Program-made: the position numbers and the translations under genes
The notes under the pieces: model-generated
The model's database searches: none
What the model was told of the DNA's origin: nothing
The model's input: the letters and a program-made list of their open reading frames with translations, nothing else
From: Smallanthus sonchifolius
Taxonomy: Eukaryota; Streptophyta; Magnoliopsida; Asterales; Asteraceae
Direction of reading: 5' to 3'
Length of the DNA stretch: 64,000 nt
Assembly: GCA_023525975.1 (NCBI GenBank)
Contig: CM042018.1
Coordinates: 73,167,001-73,231,000 of the forward strand
Shown: positions 1 to 9,963 of the stretch, in pieces
Position numbering within the stretch: the stretch's first letter is position 1
Layout: the number at the start of each line of letters is the position of its first letter

Positions 1-854
1 GCCATGTTGATACTTGTGTGGTAGCTATTATTGTAAGAGAACTCAATGAGGGATAAATGTGAATCCCAATTGCCACCAAAATCGATTACGCAAGCTCTAA
101 GCATGTCTTCAAGTGTTTGGATTGTTCGCTCGGTTTGACCATCAGTTTGGGGATGGTAAGCCGTGCTCAAATCTAATCGTGTGCCAAGAGCAGTTTGGAG
201 AGATTGCCAAAATCAAGAAGTGAACCGGGCATCTCGGTCGGATATTATGTTCAAGGGAACACCATGACGGCTCACAATTTCATCAATGTAAATTCGGGCT
301 AGTTTCTCAACACGATAGTCTTCACGGATAGGCAAGAAGTGAGCAGATTTGGTGAGACGATCAATGATTACCCAAATGCTATCATAACCACTCGAGGTGC
401 GAGGGAGTTTGGTAATAAATTCCATGGCTAAGTTCTCCCATTTCTACACGGGAATTTCCGGTTGTTCAAGTAATCCGGAAGGACGTTGGTGTTCGGCTTT
501 GACTTTGGAACACGTTAGACATTTGGCAACATAATGAGCAATGTCCTTTTTCATACCGGGCCACCAATATTGTTGGCGAAGATCTTGGTACATTTTATCC
601 GCACCAGGATGAATAGAATAACGAGTCTTGTGAGCCTCGTTCATGAGAAATGTACGGAGATCCTCGCGATCGGGAATCTAAATACGGTTCAAGTAATAAA
701 GTAAGCCATTGGATTTTGATTCGAGTAGGAGTTCAACACCACACGACATTTCCTCATACATGTTACCCTAGGTGACTGAGATGTGTTTAGCTTCTAAGAT
801 GTGGTTTTGAATGTCGGTTTGAATTCGAACACATTGAAGCATGACGTGGTCCTT
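1..854 (-). pseudogene. Gyp-1 integrase, N-terminal and core, broken
   Basis: The integrase inserts the retroelement cDNA into host chromatin. Visible parts are the HHCC zinc-binding region (HPGADKM followed by CLTCSKVK) around 500-640 and the catalytic core with the first Asp (EFITKLPR) and the second (ISDRDARFT) around 215-425; the catalytic Glu region (TDGQTER) lies further left, near 120-145. The frame is continuous with RNase H, but nonsense codons stand at 855-857 (TGA), 768-770, 678-680 and 444-446 (all TAG) and 213-215 (TGA). Comparison with Gyp-6 shows that the TGA codons replace CGA and that two of the TAG codons replace TGG, mostly C-to-T type changes. The chromodomain is beyond the window edge. 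Confidence 0.85.
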
Positions 855-1324
855 TCAACTCAAAGCGTCGGCTACAGCATTCGCTTTGCCGGGATGGTAA
901 CGAATCTCGCAGTCATAGTCGTTAAGGAGTTCAACCCAACGTCGTTGCCTCATATTGAGTTCTTTTTGGTTGAAAATGTGTTGAAGACTTTTGTGGTCGA
1001 TGAACACCACACATTTTGTGCCATAGAGGTAATGTCTCCAAATCTTCAATGCGAATACGACCGCACCCAACTCTAGATCGTGCGTCGTATAATTCTTCTC
1101 ATGAATCTTAAGTTGCCTTGATGCATAAGCAATTACTTTGCCTCGTTGCATGAGGACACAACCGAGACCTTGGTTAGAAGCATCACAGTAGACAACTAAA
1201 TCATCATTCCCATCAGGGAGAGTCAAAATGGGAGCATTGCACAACTTTTGCTTAAGGGTTTGGAAAGCTTCTTCTTGTTTTGGTCCCCATTCATAAGTCT
1301 TACCCTTGTGGGTCAAAGCGGTAG
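855..1324 (-). pseudogene. Gyp-1 RNase H domain
   Basis: The RNase H domain degrades the RNA strand of the RNA:DNA hybrid during reverse transcription. Four acidic signatures are visible: VVYCDASN, THDLELGA, FIDHKSLQ and the terminal VADALS. The domain ends in a TGA (855-857) exactly where Gyp-6 has the Arg of ADALSR. The frame differs from that of reverse transcriptase because one base is missing near 1325 relative to Gyp-6, so a product would stop shortly after RT. Confidence 0.85.
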
Positions 1325-2257
1325 GGGGACAGCAATCTTAGAGAAGTTCGAGATGAAACGACGGTAATATCCCGCAAGACCAAGAAATGAACGAACTTCA
1401 GTGGGAGTCTTCGGGGTATTCCAATTCTTAACCGTCTCGATCTTAGCAGGGTCAACATGAATACCCTTGTCGTTGACGATGTGACCAAGAAATTGAACTT
1501 CCTTTAGCCAAAATTCACATTTGGAGAATTTGGCATATAGTTGTTCTTTCTTCAAGAGATCCAAAACCAATTTAAGGTGTTGCTCATGATCGGCTTTAGT
1601 CTTGGAATAGATTAAGATGTCATCGATGAAAATGATCATGAACTTATCAAGGTACGGTTTGCACACACGATTCATGAGGTCCATGAAAACTGCGGGTGCA
1701 TTGGTTAGTCCAAAGGGCATAACCATGAACTCGTAATGACCATACCTTGTTCGGAAGACAGTCTTTGGAATATCGTCTTCTTGCACACGAAGTTGGTGAT
1801 AACCAGATCGAAGATCAATCTTCGAGAAGCAAGTAGAACCTTGAAGTTGATCAAAGAGGTCATCAATTCTAAGTAAAGGATAACGGTTTTTGATAGTAAG
1901 CTTGTTGAGTTCGCGGTAGTCAATACACATGCGAAATGATCCATCCTTCTTTTTGACGAATAAGATGGGTGCACCCCACGGTGAATGACTTGGACGAATG
2001 AATCCCTTGTCGGAGAGCTCTTGGAGTTGACTCGTAGGTTCTTGCATTTCAGAAGGTGCAAGACGGTATGGAGCTCTAGCCACGGGGTTAGCTCCGGGCA
2101 CAAGATCTATGCGAAATTCTACTTGTCGAACGGGTGGAAGACCGGATAGATCTTCGGGAAATACTTCAGAAAAATCCCGAATAATGGGGATGTCTTGAAT
2201 ACTCTTCTTTTTGACATCTTTTTGAATGATATGGGCCAAAAAGGCCACGTACTTCTT
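1313..2257 (-). pseudogene. Gyp-1 reverse transcriptase
   Basis: This segment holds an almost full Ty3-type reverse transcriptase: SKIDLRSGYHQLRV with the first catalytic Asp, MPFGLTNAPAVFMDLMN, and the FIDD catalytic box in IIFIDDILIYSK, followed by the KCEFW and FLGLAGYYRRFI connection. The frame is open for 311 codons from 2248. Upstream it is separated from protease by one in-frame TGA (2258-2260), where Gyp-6 has Arg; downstream it runs out of frame at about 1325 by a one-base deletion. Catalytic residues are preserved. Confidence 0.9.
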
Positions 2258-2767
2258 TCATAAGTACTTTTGAGCAGTAGTGCATGACATTAATTTAAGC
2301 CTTTTACAAGGCTTTTCACCAAAGACTCTTAGTGTTTCTCCCGATGGTAGAGGTATTCGAATACACTTCTCGAAACAGATAACTTCGGCATGATGATTTG
2401 ATAGCCAATCCATGCCTATGATGACATCAAAACTTCCTAATGGCATTGGTACAAGATTGATTGGAAATGTATGTTCATTAAGTTCCAGAGAACAGTCATA
2501 GATAATAGACTCGATTGTAAGTGAATCACCATTTGATATTTCGACAGTGAAGGTTTTCTCTAATTGAGATCGTGTCTTGGCAAGTAAAGGTTCAAAGTTA
2601 AGTGTCACAAAACTTTTATCGGCACCGGTATCAAATAAAATGGAGGCATGTTGACTATTTACAAGGAACGTACCATTGACCACGTCATTGTTGGCTTGAG
2701 CTTCGTTGGCGTTTATGTTGAAAGCACGCCCACGAGCTCCACCTTGTCTAGCATTGGCAAATCTTGG
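2258..2767 (-). pseudogene. Gyp-1 aspartic protease
   Basis: A retropepsin-type protease that would cut the gag-pol polyprotein. The active-site motif ILFDTGADKSFV and the later FDVIIGMDWLS are both present. The region is in the same frame as reverse transcriptase and in a different frame from gag, because of a 17-bp tandem duplication just upstream (2751-2784). It ends at an in-frame TGA (2258-2260). Confidence 0.85.
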
Positions 2768-3918
2768 GCATTGGCAAATCTTGGGCATTGATCACGGAAA
2801 TGGTTCGGGTTGCCACATTCATAACATGCACGCCCATTTGCAATAGCGGGAGTACCTTGATTAGTCACTTGGGTGTTGGTTTGGTTTGGTGGGTTGACTT
2901 GGCCCGCAAGAGCTTTAGCCCTACAAACATTGACCGTATGGCTATATCTCCCACAATAAGTACAAAGGCGACATGGGATGCTTTGGGGATGATGGTAGTT
3001 GCAGGTGGCACAAAGTGGGTAGATTCCAACATATGGCTTTTTGGCCGGTGCTTGAACCATAGGAGCAACTTGATTAACGGGTATAGCAGGAGTAACCATA
3101 GCATAGTTTCTGGTCTTTCTTTTCTTATTATGTCGGGAGGGTTCAGTTATGGCTTCTTTGTTGTGGGTGGAAGGAGTTGTAGTGTCGGAGGCTTTCTTTG
3201 TGCCCTTTTTAGTAAGAGTCCCCGCTTTCACATGATTATCGGTTAAGGTAGCGGACAAACGGATAGCATCCTCAAGTGTTGCGGGATTCCTAGTATCTTG
3301 AATTTGCCTAGGTAGTCCACCAATATACTTTTCAATGTAGCGGGACAAAGGTGTGACCATGTGGGGCACAAAGAGACTCAACTCATGGAACCGAGTTGTA
3401 TAAGCCAAATTTTCTCCACTATCCTGGGCAAGATCCCAAAATTCAGCTTCAAGTTTCTTCACTTCATTTCGAGGACAGAATTCCTCGGTCATTAGCCTTT
3501 TAACCTCATCCCAAGGTAAAGCCATTGCTACATCCACTCCTCTATTCCTTTTCTCCCCATTCCACCACGTGAGTGCCCGTTTTTGTAGGACACTTGTGGC
3601 ATGACGAACACGAAGGTTGTCGGGGCAGTCACTATTGAGAAAGGTATTCTCAATGCTTTCGAACCATTGAAGGAGTCCGGTAGCTCCTTCGGTACCATAG
3701 AACTTGAGGGGATTACACGAGTTGAAATGCTTGAAGGTGCATTGAGATGGGTTGTTACCACCATTTCCACCATTACCACCATTACCACTATTACTACCAT
3801 TTCCACCATTGTTGCCATTGGTGGCACTATTAGCTTGAGTGAGTTGTGTCACGAGTTGTGCAAGAATAGCAGCAATGTCGGTATTGGCGTTGGCCGCGGG
3901 AGCACGACGAGGAGGCAT
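2713..3918 (-). pseudogene. Gyp-1 gag (nucleocapsid/capsid)
   Basis: Gag forms the virus-like particle. The start MPPRR at 3916-3918 is chosen because Gyp-6 begins the same way; an upstream Met at 3960 is less likely. The protein has a Gly/Asn-rich segment near residues 35-55, a capsid-like region (LLQWFESIENTFLNSDCP, RHATSVLQKRALTWWNG) and two CCHC zinc knuckles (CTYCGRYSHTVNVC and CYECGNPNHFRDQC). The C-terminus is shifted out of frame after the second knuckle by a 17-bp duplication, giving a nonsense tail ending at 2713. Gag itself is otherwise open for about 400 codons. Confidence 0.9.
2751..2784. repeat. 17-bp tandem duplication at the gag-protease junction
   Basis: The unit gcattggcaaatcttgg occurs twice head-to-tail (2751-2767, 2768-2784), and a third partial copy begins. 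Gyp-6 lacks it. Because 17 is not a multiple of three, the duplication explains why gag and protease are in different frames in Gyp-1. Confidence 0.9.
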
Positions 3919-4649
3919 TCTACAGATTTTCACAAGACAAGAAAAGATGTAAGAACTCATGAGAATTGTTTGGATTTAATAGAATAAGATAACAAAATAA
4001 ATAGATAATCATAGTTTGGATTGTACTCAAATAGTGATATAATCACTCGAATACTATGACACATTAAGGTTAATTAAACTTATATAATTTTCAAGGAGAC
4101 ATGCTTTAGCCTATAAGTAAACACTCATCTCGGGAATTCCCAGGAAAGCATACGGGTCCCTCGGTTGATTGGGATTTATGCGAAATGATTTCCTAGACAG
4201 AAAACCCAAAATACAGGTGTCACTCTTCCAGATTGCACGTGTCCTCAAATAATTAACAAAGCTTAAAAACCTTAACGAGGAAATAAAGAAATTTTATAGA
4301 TTTAGCTTCATGATGTTTCCACATGCTAAGAAAGATAAAGATAGGGAAGGAGATAAGAGTATTATGGGGTTTTAGGATATAGGAAAGGATATTGTTTATT
4401 TAATTTATTATTTAAGTATATACTAATAAGTCATGGAATTTATTTATTATTATTATTTTTTTTATAAATAAGTCATCAAATAAAATAATAACTAATCATA
4501 GTAAGCATGTAGCACATAGCATGTAACACATAACATATAACATATAGCATGTAGCATATAACATGAAATCATGAAACATGGCATAAGTAGGTGTCCTAAA
4601 GTTATAGTCTAGGTCAAGGTGTCTAATAACCTAATTCCCTATAACCAAG
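3919..4649 (-). other. Gyp-1 untranslated leader between PBS and gag
   Basis: No coding potential. The stretch around 4045-4260 (for example aggagacatgctttagcctataa and the cctagacagaaaaccca block) is closely matched by the Gyp-6 leader at 46620-46800, so it is a conserved leader of the family. The 4380-4600 part is AT-rich and contains simple cat-rich repeats (gtagcatataacat variants). Confidence 0.75.
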
Positions 4650-4661
4650 GCTCTGATACCA
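4650..4661 (-). other. Gyp-1 primer-binding site (initiator tRNA-Met)
   Basis: On the minus strand the sequence is TGGTATCAGAGC, the complement of the 3' end of plant initiator tRNA-Met, placed three bases after the LTR end. It primes minus-strand cDNA synthesis. Confidence 0.93.
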
Positions 4662-5958
4662 ATTTGTCACACCCCGACCGATGGCGGAATCATCGGGGCG
4701 GGACATGTAGACTGTTCGTAAGCACAAGGTTGACTAAATTGAAATATATTAAACTTCAAATTCAATTACAATTATTCAAACAAAACCAAATCCAAGATAG
4801 AAACAATATTTCAAAACATAGACTTCTTTATTTAAATTAGCTAAGTCCAAAGCCTAAGTGTAGCACATCTTGACCAAACTCACACATTAGTACCTGAAAC
4901 ATGAATAAAATAAAGTCAACTAAAAAGTTGGTGAGTATAACACAGGTTTGTATATAGATAGCATATAGTTGTAAAACAAATCCTTACATAACATGATAAA
5001 TAAGGCATTTATGGGGAGCTGCTATTGTGTAACTAAGCACAATCAAACCTTTGTAACTAGCATGCAAATTGTGTTGTCGGTATCAATCACCCCAATATGG
5101 GTGGGTTTGTCAGACTCAATAGATCTATCATTGAAAACCATCGGCTTGAATAGTTAATGATTGCACATAATAGCATACAAAAGTTAGCACGCATAGCACT
5201 TGGGCATAAAGCTCAAATTTGTACACATGAATGTAAATAGGATTTATACTTGTGTTGCTTGTGTAAATGTAAACATGTAATTTGTATATGGTTCATGTTT
5301 CACCCCAAAAGTGTAAAAGAGTAAAAGGGGCTATGAAATACTCACTTGGTTTGAAGGCGTAGCTAACAGAGATACTAGATAGAATAAAGATCCTTGAAAT
5401 GCACAAGTTAACCTAAAGTGTAATGTATATGGTATTAATAGTGTGCACCAAAGTTTAAGTCTAAAGTTGCATTTGGACTTGTAAAAAAAGGTCATTGATT
5501 TGTAATTGGAGGTATTGAATAAAAATATATAAAGTTTGAAAGAATATTTTTAGAACATTTTGATTAAGGTTTGAGTTTGAATAATTAAATAAGTAATGTA
5601 AATAATTATTGTTTATGAAAATATTATAAGTGTTAAATGAAATTAAGTGTAAATAAATAAATGTCTTTGTTTAAACATAAAGTAAATAAATAATCATTAT
5701 TTTATTTATTTATTTATAAAATGTAACTTAACCATTTAAATACTTTTTAAATGAAAGGTCAAGCAATAATTGTAAATTTAATTTTTTTATAAACTTCAAA
5801 TAATTTTTCTATTATTTCCAAGATTAAATATTTGATCTTTCTAAATAGAATTAAATGCATTTTTATAAAAATCAACTATTTTTATTTTATAATTTAATCA
5901 GAAATATTTATTGTTTGAAAAATATATAAAATTATAATTCTGCCAAAACCTTAACTCA

Positions 5959-6198
5959 CACACGACCGTGCCTGGGGAAGGCACGATCGTGCTCAAACCA
6001 CGGGCGCGGCCATGCTAGTCAGGGCGCGACCGTGTTGATCAAACAGAGGCTTAACTAACTAAATCTTTAGGCACGACCGTTCCTTGGCTAGGCACGATCG
6101 TGTCTATGATTTTAAGACACGACTGAGATTAGCCAAAGGGCATGATTGGGTTTGGACAGGAGAACACGGCCGCGCTAGATGATTAGCGCGACCGTGTC
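5959..6198. repeat. Inverted-repeat array, motif GCACGAYCGTGC, in Gyp-1 LTR
   Basis: About eight imperfect copies of gcacgaccgtgc, including the perfect palindrome gcacgatcgtgc, separated by unrelated spacers. The same motif recurs in the Gyp-6 LTRs. Confidence 0.85.
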
Positions 6199-6801
6199 TC
6201 TTCCAAAACAGACACGAATCGACTGATTCTTACATTGTTAGTGTTTGAAATCATAGGGTTTTTATTAATAGTGTTATTGTGGTTCTTGTTATATAGATTA
6301 ATTGTATTTAAATCATGTTTAGTATTGAATTCGATTAAACTATTTTGAATAAAATATAGATTCGGTTTCGGGAGGATTTCTATAATGGAAGCCAAAATTA
6401 ACATGGGGCTTTTGATCTAGAGACTGAATAGATTGAGGACACAGTTTCAATTACCCGGAAGAGTAGCGAATTGATAGAGAACGATAGGAAAGGGTCTCGG
6501 CGGCGATGCGGATGGCTTCTGGCGTTCTCTGCTACAATCCCGGCTAAACCAGATAGTCCAGTAGCTTTAGTGAGGATTGAGAAGCGTGAATCTGCTGCTT
6601 GGTTACGATAATCCCGATCGAAAGAGAGAATTCGTGTTTTCTTGAAATGTCTAAGCGATTTTTGAGATTGATTGGATTAATCTGAGACGTTTGTTGTAAT
6701 TGGAAATGTCATTGCTTTCGGTAATGGTAATGAAGTGTAAATCGGTTACGAAACTCAACGATCGGGTGATTAAAACTGTATTTACGTTTCAACTGGTACT
6801 A

Positions 6802-6926
6802 GGCGTGACCGTGCCCAAACGAGGCGCGACCGTGCTAAGGCACCAGGCGTGATCGTTCCAATGCAAGTCGCGCGACCGTGCCAAAGCACTCGGTGCGACC
6901 GTGCCAGAACGAGGGGCGACCGTGCC
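6802..6926. repeat. Second inverted-repeat array, motif GGCGCGACCGTGCC, in Gyp-1 LTR
   Basis: Six copies of a gcgcgaccgtgcc-like unit spaced about 20 bases apart. It corresponds in position and sequence to the block 49274-49340 that only the right LTR of Gyp-6 retains. Confidence 0.85.
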
Positions 6927-7174
6927 TATTAGGGTTTCTTGTTACTTTTCAACATCAGACCTTGTAACTTTAGTCTTTTGTCATATTTGTATAATTAGAT
7001 ACTTATGTATTATTTTAATAGGATGAAACCGAGTAAAATTTGCGGATTTGCATTGAAATATAGTATTAAATTGATGGTACGAAAAGGAATAAAACAGTGC
7101 ACTAGAATTGAGTTTGAAATGCATTACATTGAATTGAAAATACGGATACTAAAAATCAGAAATGTTACATCTAG

Positions 7175-8117
7175 TATCATGGCCTCCCCTACACACCTCA
7201 CACCTAAGAGCACTGAGCTTCAGCTCCTTTATCTCATTAGGCATTGCTACGAGTGCAGCAGCCACGCTAGAATCCGGATTGACCTGATGTACACCTCTAG
7301 GAGAAGAGGCGGGTGCTCTAGCAGTAGGAATGGAATTCCTAACAGAACATGGATGCTACTGTTCGGCTTGAGCGAAACTCTCGAACAAGTCCTCGCACTC
7401 AGCTGGCTCGAGTCTATCCGTGATATGGCCTCCCGCAGTTGTATTGAACATTTTCTGCTTCTCGAAGGTGAGACCATTGTAGAATTTCTCCACTATCACC
7501 CTGTCCGACAGACCGTGCTGGGGACATCGGGTCAACAACGCGTTAAACCGCTCCTAGGACATGTGATAGGGCTCGTCGGGATCCATCCAGAAGGAGTGGA
7601 TCTGGTCCCGAAGGCGAGCAGCCCTAAAGGTGGATAATACTTCTTGAAGAACTTGGCTTCGATATCATCCCATGTGGTGATCGAGTTGTCTAGGAGAGTG
7701 TCGAGCCAAGTAGAAGCATGCCCAGAGAGGGAGAATGGGAAGAGACGCAAGTAAATTGCGTCCTTAGACACACCCGTGATGTTAAAGGTATCACATATCC
7801 GCGCGAAGCGGGACACATGTCAGGGTGCATCTTCATCCTCAAGGCCATGAAATTGAGTGGCATGAGTGATCGTACTCATGACATGTGATGGGATCTGCCA
7901 AGAATTTGTGGTCGGATTAGTGGGGGTATGTGATCGAAGATCTCGCGCCCGTGACCCCATCACTGGCCCTCTGGTGTACTTTACGCCTCGCTGGTGGGTC
8001 AACGTCACCCATTTGTGGAAATAGGATTGGGCTAGTAGGACGTACCTCGGTGTTGCACAATGCTTTCAAACGATCCTGAAAGTCGCGGGTGCGCTCGTGA
8101 AGCTCTCGTTTGGGCAT
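7175..8117 (-). pseudogene. Ath-1 gag (Retrotrans_gag, Athila type), broken
   Basis: The sequence reads from MPKRELHERTRD (8117) through a capsid-like core with FARICDTFNITGV, YLRLFPFSLSGHASTWLD, ITTWDDIEAKFFKKYYP, then FYNGLTFEKQKMFN and TAGGHI, all typical of Athila/plant gypsy Gag. It ends at the start of a zinc knuckle of the CX2CX3HX4C kind (CEVCRGGHDTR), where Gyp-1 interrupts. Frame changes occur near 8000 and 7630, and in-frame stops at 7820-7822 (TGA), near 7556 (TAG in place of TGG) and 7356-7358. It is therefore an old, inactive copy. Confidence 0.8.
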
Positions 8118-8343
8118 TAAAAAAGCTGCAAAAGTTGGTGATCCCTACCAACGAGTATGGTGCATAAACAGAAAGACACAAGATAAGAGAGAAAGAAAAG
8201 ACAGATAGACTCAATCCTAAGTTAGACACACAAGTAGCACAGAAGACAAGCACACAAACAAGACTCAAAAGAAAAGAAAAGACTCAATTTAACTAAAAAT
8301 CAAACAAAGAACTAATCAGAGTTAATATTGCTATTGCCAAGTG
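8118..8343 (-). other. Ath-1 leader
   Basis: A purine-rich untranslated leader (minus strand pyrimidine-rich) between PBS and gag; it is similar in base composition to the Ath-2 leader (20743-20931). I see no ORF or structure beyond this. Confidence 0.6.
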
Positions 8344-8361
8344 TCCCTGGCAACGGCGCCA
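8344..8361 (-). other. Ath-1 primer-binding site (tRNA-Asp type)
   Basis: On the minus strand: TGGCGCCGTTGCCAGGGA, which differs by one base from the classical Athila PBS complementary to tRNA-Asp. It lies six bases after the LTR end. Confidence 0.88.
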
Positions 8362-8367
8362 AAAACT

Positions 8368-9958
8368 TGATGTCGTCTAGACGGTTTATAAAATAAACTA
8401 CTAAATCTGACCTAGACTCCTAAATAATAAATGGAAAAACTATGAACTAGACCGCACTAACAGGCAAGTGTACCTATCGAGTGTAGCACAGCTTAATGGT
8501 AAACCGAGTTATCGAACCCTGGAGACACTATGTAACAAAACTAAACTCTGACTCAGACTAAAGATTTAATTGGTTTGGGGGGTTGACTACACTACTTTTT
8601 AGACTAAGGAATGCAGCAAACAAAATCGACTCAACTATCAAGAACAAGAACTAAGATGAAATCAAGAGATGGGAAGAATATCACCTTGGTCGGAATCCTA
8701 CTTGCAAAGCACAACTTCTATCGGTTATTGGAACTGTAATTGATCTGGGTTTCTAATTAAACAACTCTAGACAGCCTAGTGGATCCCTAATCACTCTCAG
8801 GGTGTCACTAACTAAGGAACCTACAGATGTAATAACTCACCAGATGTTGGATCACTTCTCAGGTATTTTCAACTATGATAAAGTACCCTAATAGACAGAT
8901 TACCTCTCAGTCTCACTGTCCACCAATACACTCAAAGAGTGCACGAGGAAATATCAAGATAACAACTATAACACGAATAGCAACAATCACTAGACACGTA
9001 ATACCGGCTTCCTCTCAGATAGCTGACACTCGGATTCCTGATGACGAAGACTAAACGACTAATTCTCACCTCTCGGGTATTGAACTAGGATACACACTCA
9101 ACTCTATCCAGTAATCAAAGACAACTCCTATCGCTACTACGTCTAGCAAGCCACCCTAATCACAAACCCTAAGATATATGATCAAGATACGCTAATCAAA
9201 CTGGCAGCCAACCACAATCAACGCAAGGAATTGAAATCAAACACAAGATCAGATCTAAACATGCAATAACATCACAATAATCAACTCTAGATCTTTTACA
9301 AAATCATAAATCCATTAATTGAATCCAAAAACAGGATAAAAACTGAAACTTTAACAAGTATTCATCATGTGACCTAGGCAATATCAATGTTCTAGCCTAG
9401 AATCATGCTTAAACAACCAAAACAGAAGTAGAAACACAAAACCATGGTATCAAACACACAAATTAAAGAAAAATTTCAATCTTGCAAACCTGGAACGTCT
9501 AAACAACGATCCCGGAATCCAAAGCTTTCACCTTTTGCCTTCAATCTCCCAAAATCGCCTCTGGTTTCTCTCTAGACGGCTGGAAATCGAACTCTTCCAT
9601 GTAATGGGATTCTAATTCTATTAAAATTCAATTTTTACGGTTTTGCCGAATTTTCCTCCCTCACGTACCGCGAGCGCCAAAATAGTCGTAGCTGATTCTG
9701 AAGTTCTTCGCGTACCGTGAGATTTGATTTCCTGGTCTTCACGTACCGCGAAGAATTGAATTTCTTCATTGTTTTCACTTTTGAACCCTGGACTTTCTTC
9801 TCTTGCTCGGTTTCTTCGTATATTCACTTGTAATTAACTCGAGCTCCTGAAAACAGAACAAAGACTCAAATGTATATCAAAACGACTCAAACCAAAGATA
9901 AACTAATAAAAAACGCACTAAAACAATGGAATAAAGATGTGTGCTTTGCACTACATCA
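8368..9958 (-). repeat. Ath-1 5' LTR (1,591 bp)
   Basis: The LTR ends form a six-base inverted repeat (plus strand tgatgt...acatca). It is homologous along its length to the Ath-2 LTR (20956-22566), for example the caggcaagtgtacctatcga block near the left end and the ctttgcactacatca terminus. It contains a CGTACCGCGAG inverted-repeat cluster at 9661-9753. Confidence 0.88.
9661..9753. repeat. Inverted-repeat array, motif CTCGCGTACCGCGAG, in Ath-1 LTR
   Basis: Three units (cacgtaccgcgag, cgcgtaccgtgag, cacgtaccgcgaag). The Ath-2 LTR has four better-preserved units at 22237-22368. Confidence 0.8.
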
Positions 9959-9963
9959 GTGAT

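Larger units (their letters stand above)
1..7169 (-). mobile_element. Gyp-1: Ty3/gypsy Tekay-like chromovirus, 3' end outside window
   Basis: Reading right to left, the element has its 5' LTR (4665-7169), a tRNA-Met PBS (4650-4661), an untranslated leader, then gag, protease, reverse transcriptase, RNase H and integrase in the order of Ty3/gypsy elements. The window ends inside integrase, so the C-terminus and 3' LTR are missing. It belongs to the same family as Gyp-6: the LTR termini, leader and proteins are closely similar. It is inserted in the gag gene of Ath-1; the right flank 7170-7174 (tctag) is the presumed target-site duplication. The coding region has two frame breaks and several nonsense codons, so it is not autonomous. 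Confidence 0.9.
4665..7169 (-). repeat. Gyp-1 5' LTR (2,505 bp)
   Basis: On the minus strand it begins TGTAACATTTCTG (7169) and ends GGGGTGTGACA (4665), with TG...CA termini, adjacent to the PBS. It matches the Gyp-6 LTR at both ends and in the middle. It holds two clusters of the gcacgaccgtgc-type inverted repeat (5959-6198 and 6802-6926) and a six-base-pair hairpin next to the PBS (4678-4696). Much of 5400-5950 is AT-rich. Confidence 0.9.
7170..9958 (-). mobile_element. Ath-1: Athila-like Ty3/gypsy, 5' half
   Basis: Visible are the 5' LTR (8368-9958), a tRNA-Asp-type PBS, a leader and most of gag. The element is cut at 7170 by Gyp-1, whose insertion falls inside the gag zinc knuckle. It is itself inserted in the post-pol ORF of Cop-1; 9959-9963 (gtgat) is the presumed right target duplication. 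The left half would be outside the window. Confidence 0.82.

Noticed and set aside
801..1076. Plus-strand ORF of 91 codons, and similar ones at 2764-3246, 3601-3987, 43345-43566, 45190-45771
   Set aside because: Antisense shadows of gag-pol: the minus strand encodes recognised domains throughout.
7005..7637. Plus-strand ORF of 210 codons spanning an LTR end
   Set aside because: It crosses the Gyp-1 LTR/Ath-1 junction and is antisense to the Ath-1 gag; it cannot be an evolved gene.
9937..9963. Start codon of the acidic ORF inside the Ath-1 LTR
   Set aside because: The ATG belongs to the inserted Ath-1 LTR; the Cop-1 ORF was interrupted there, so its real start is elsewhere.
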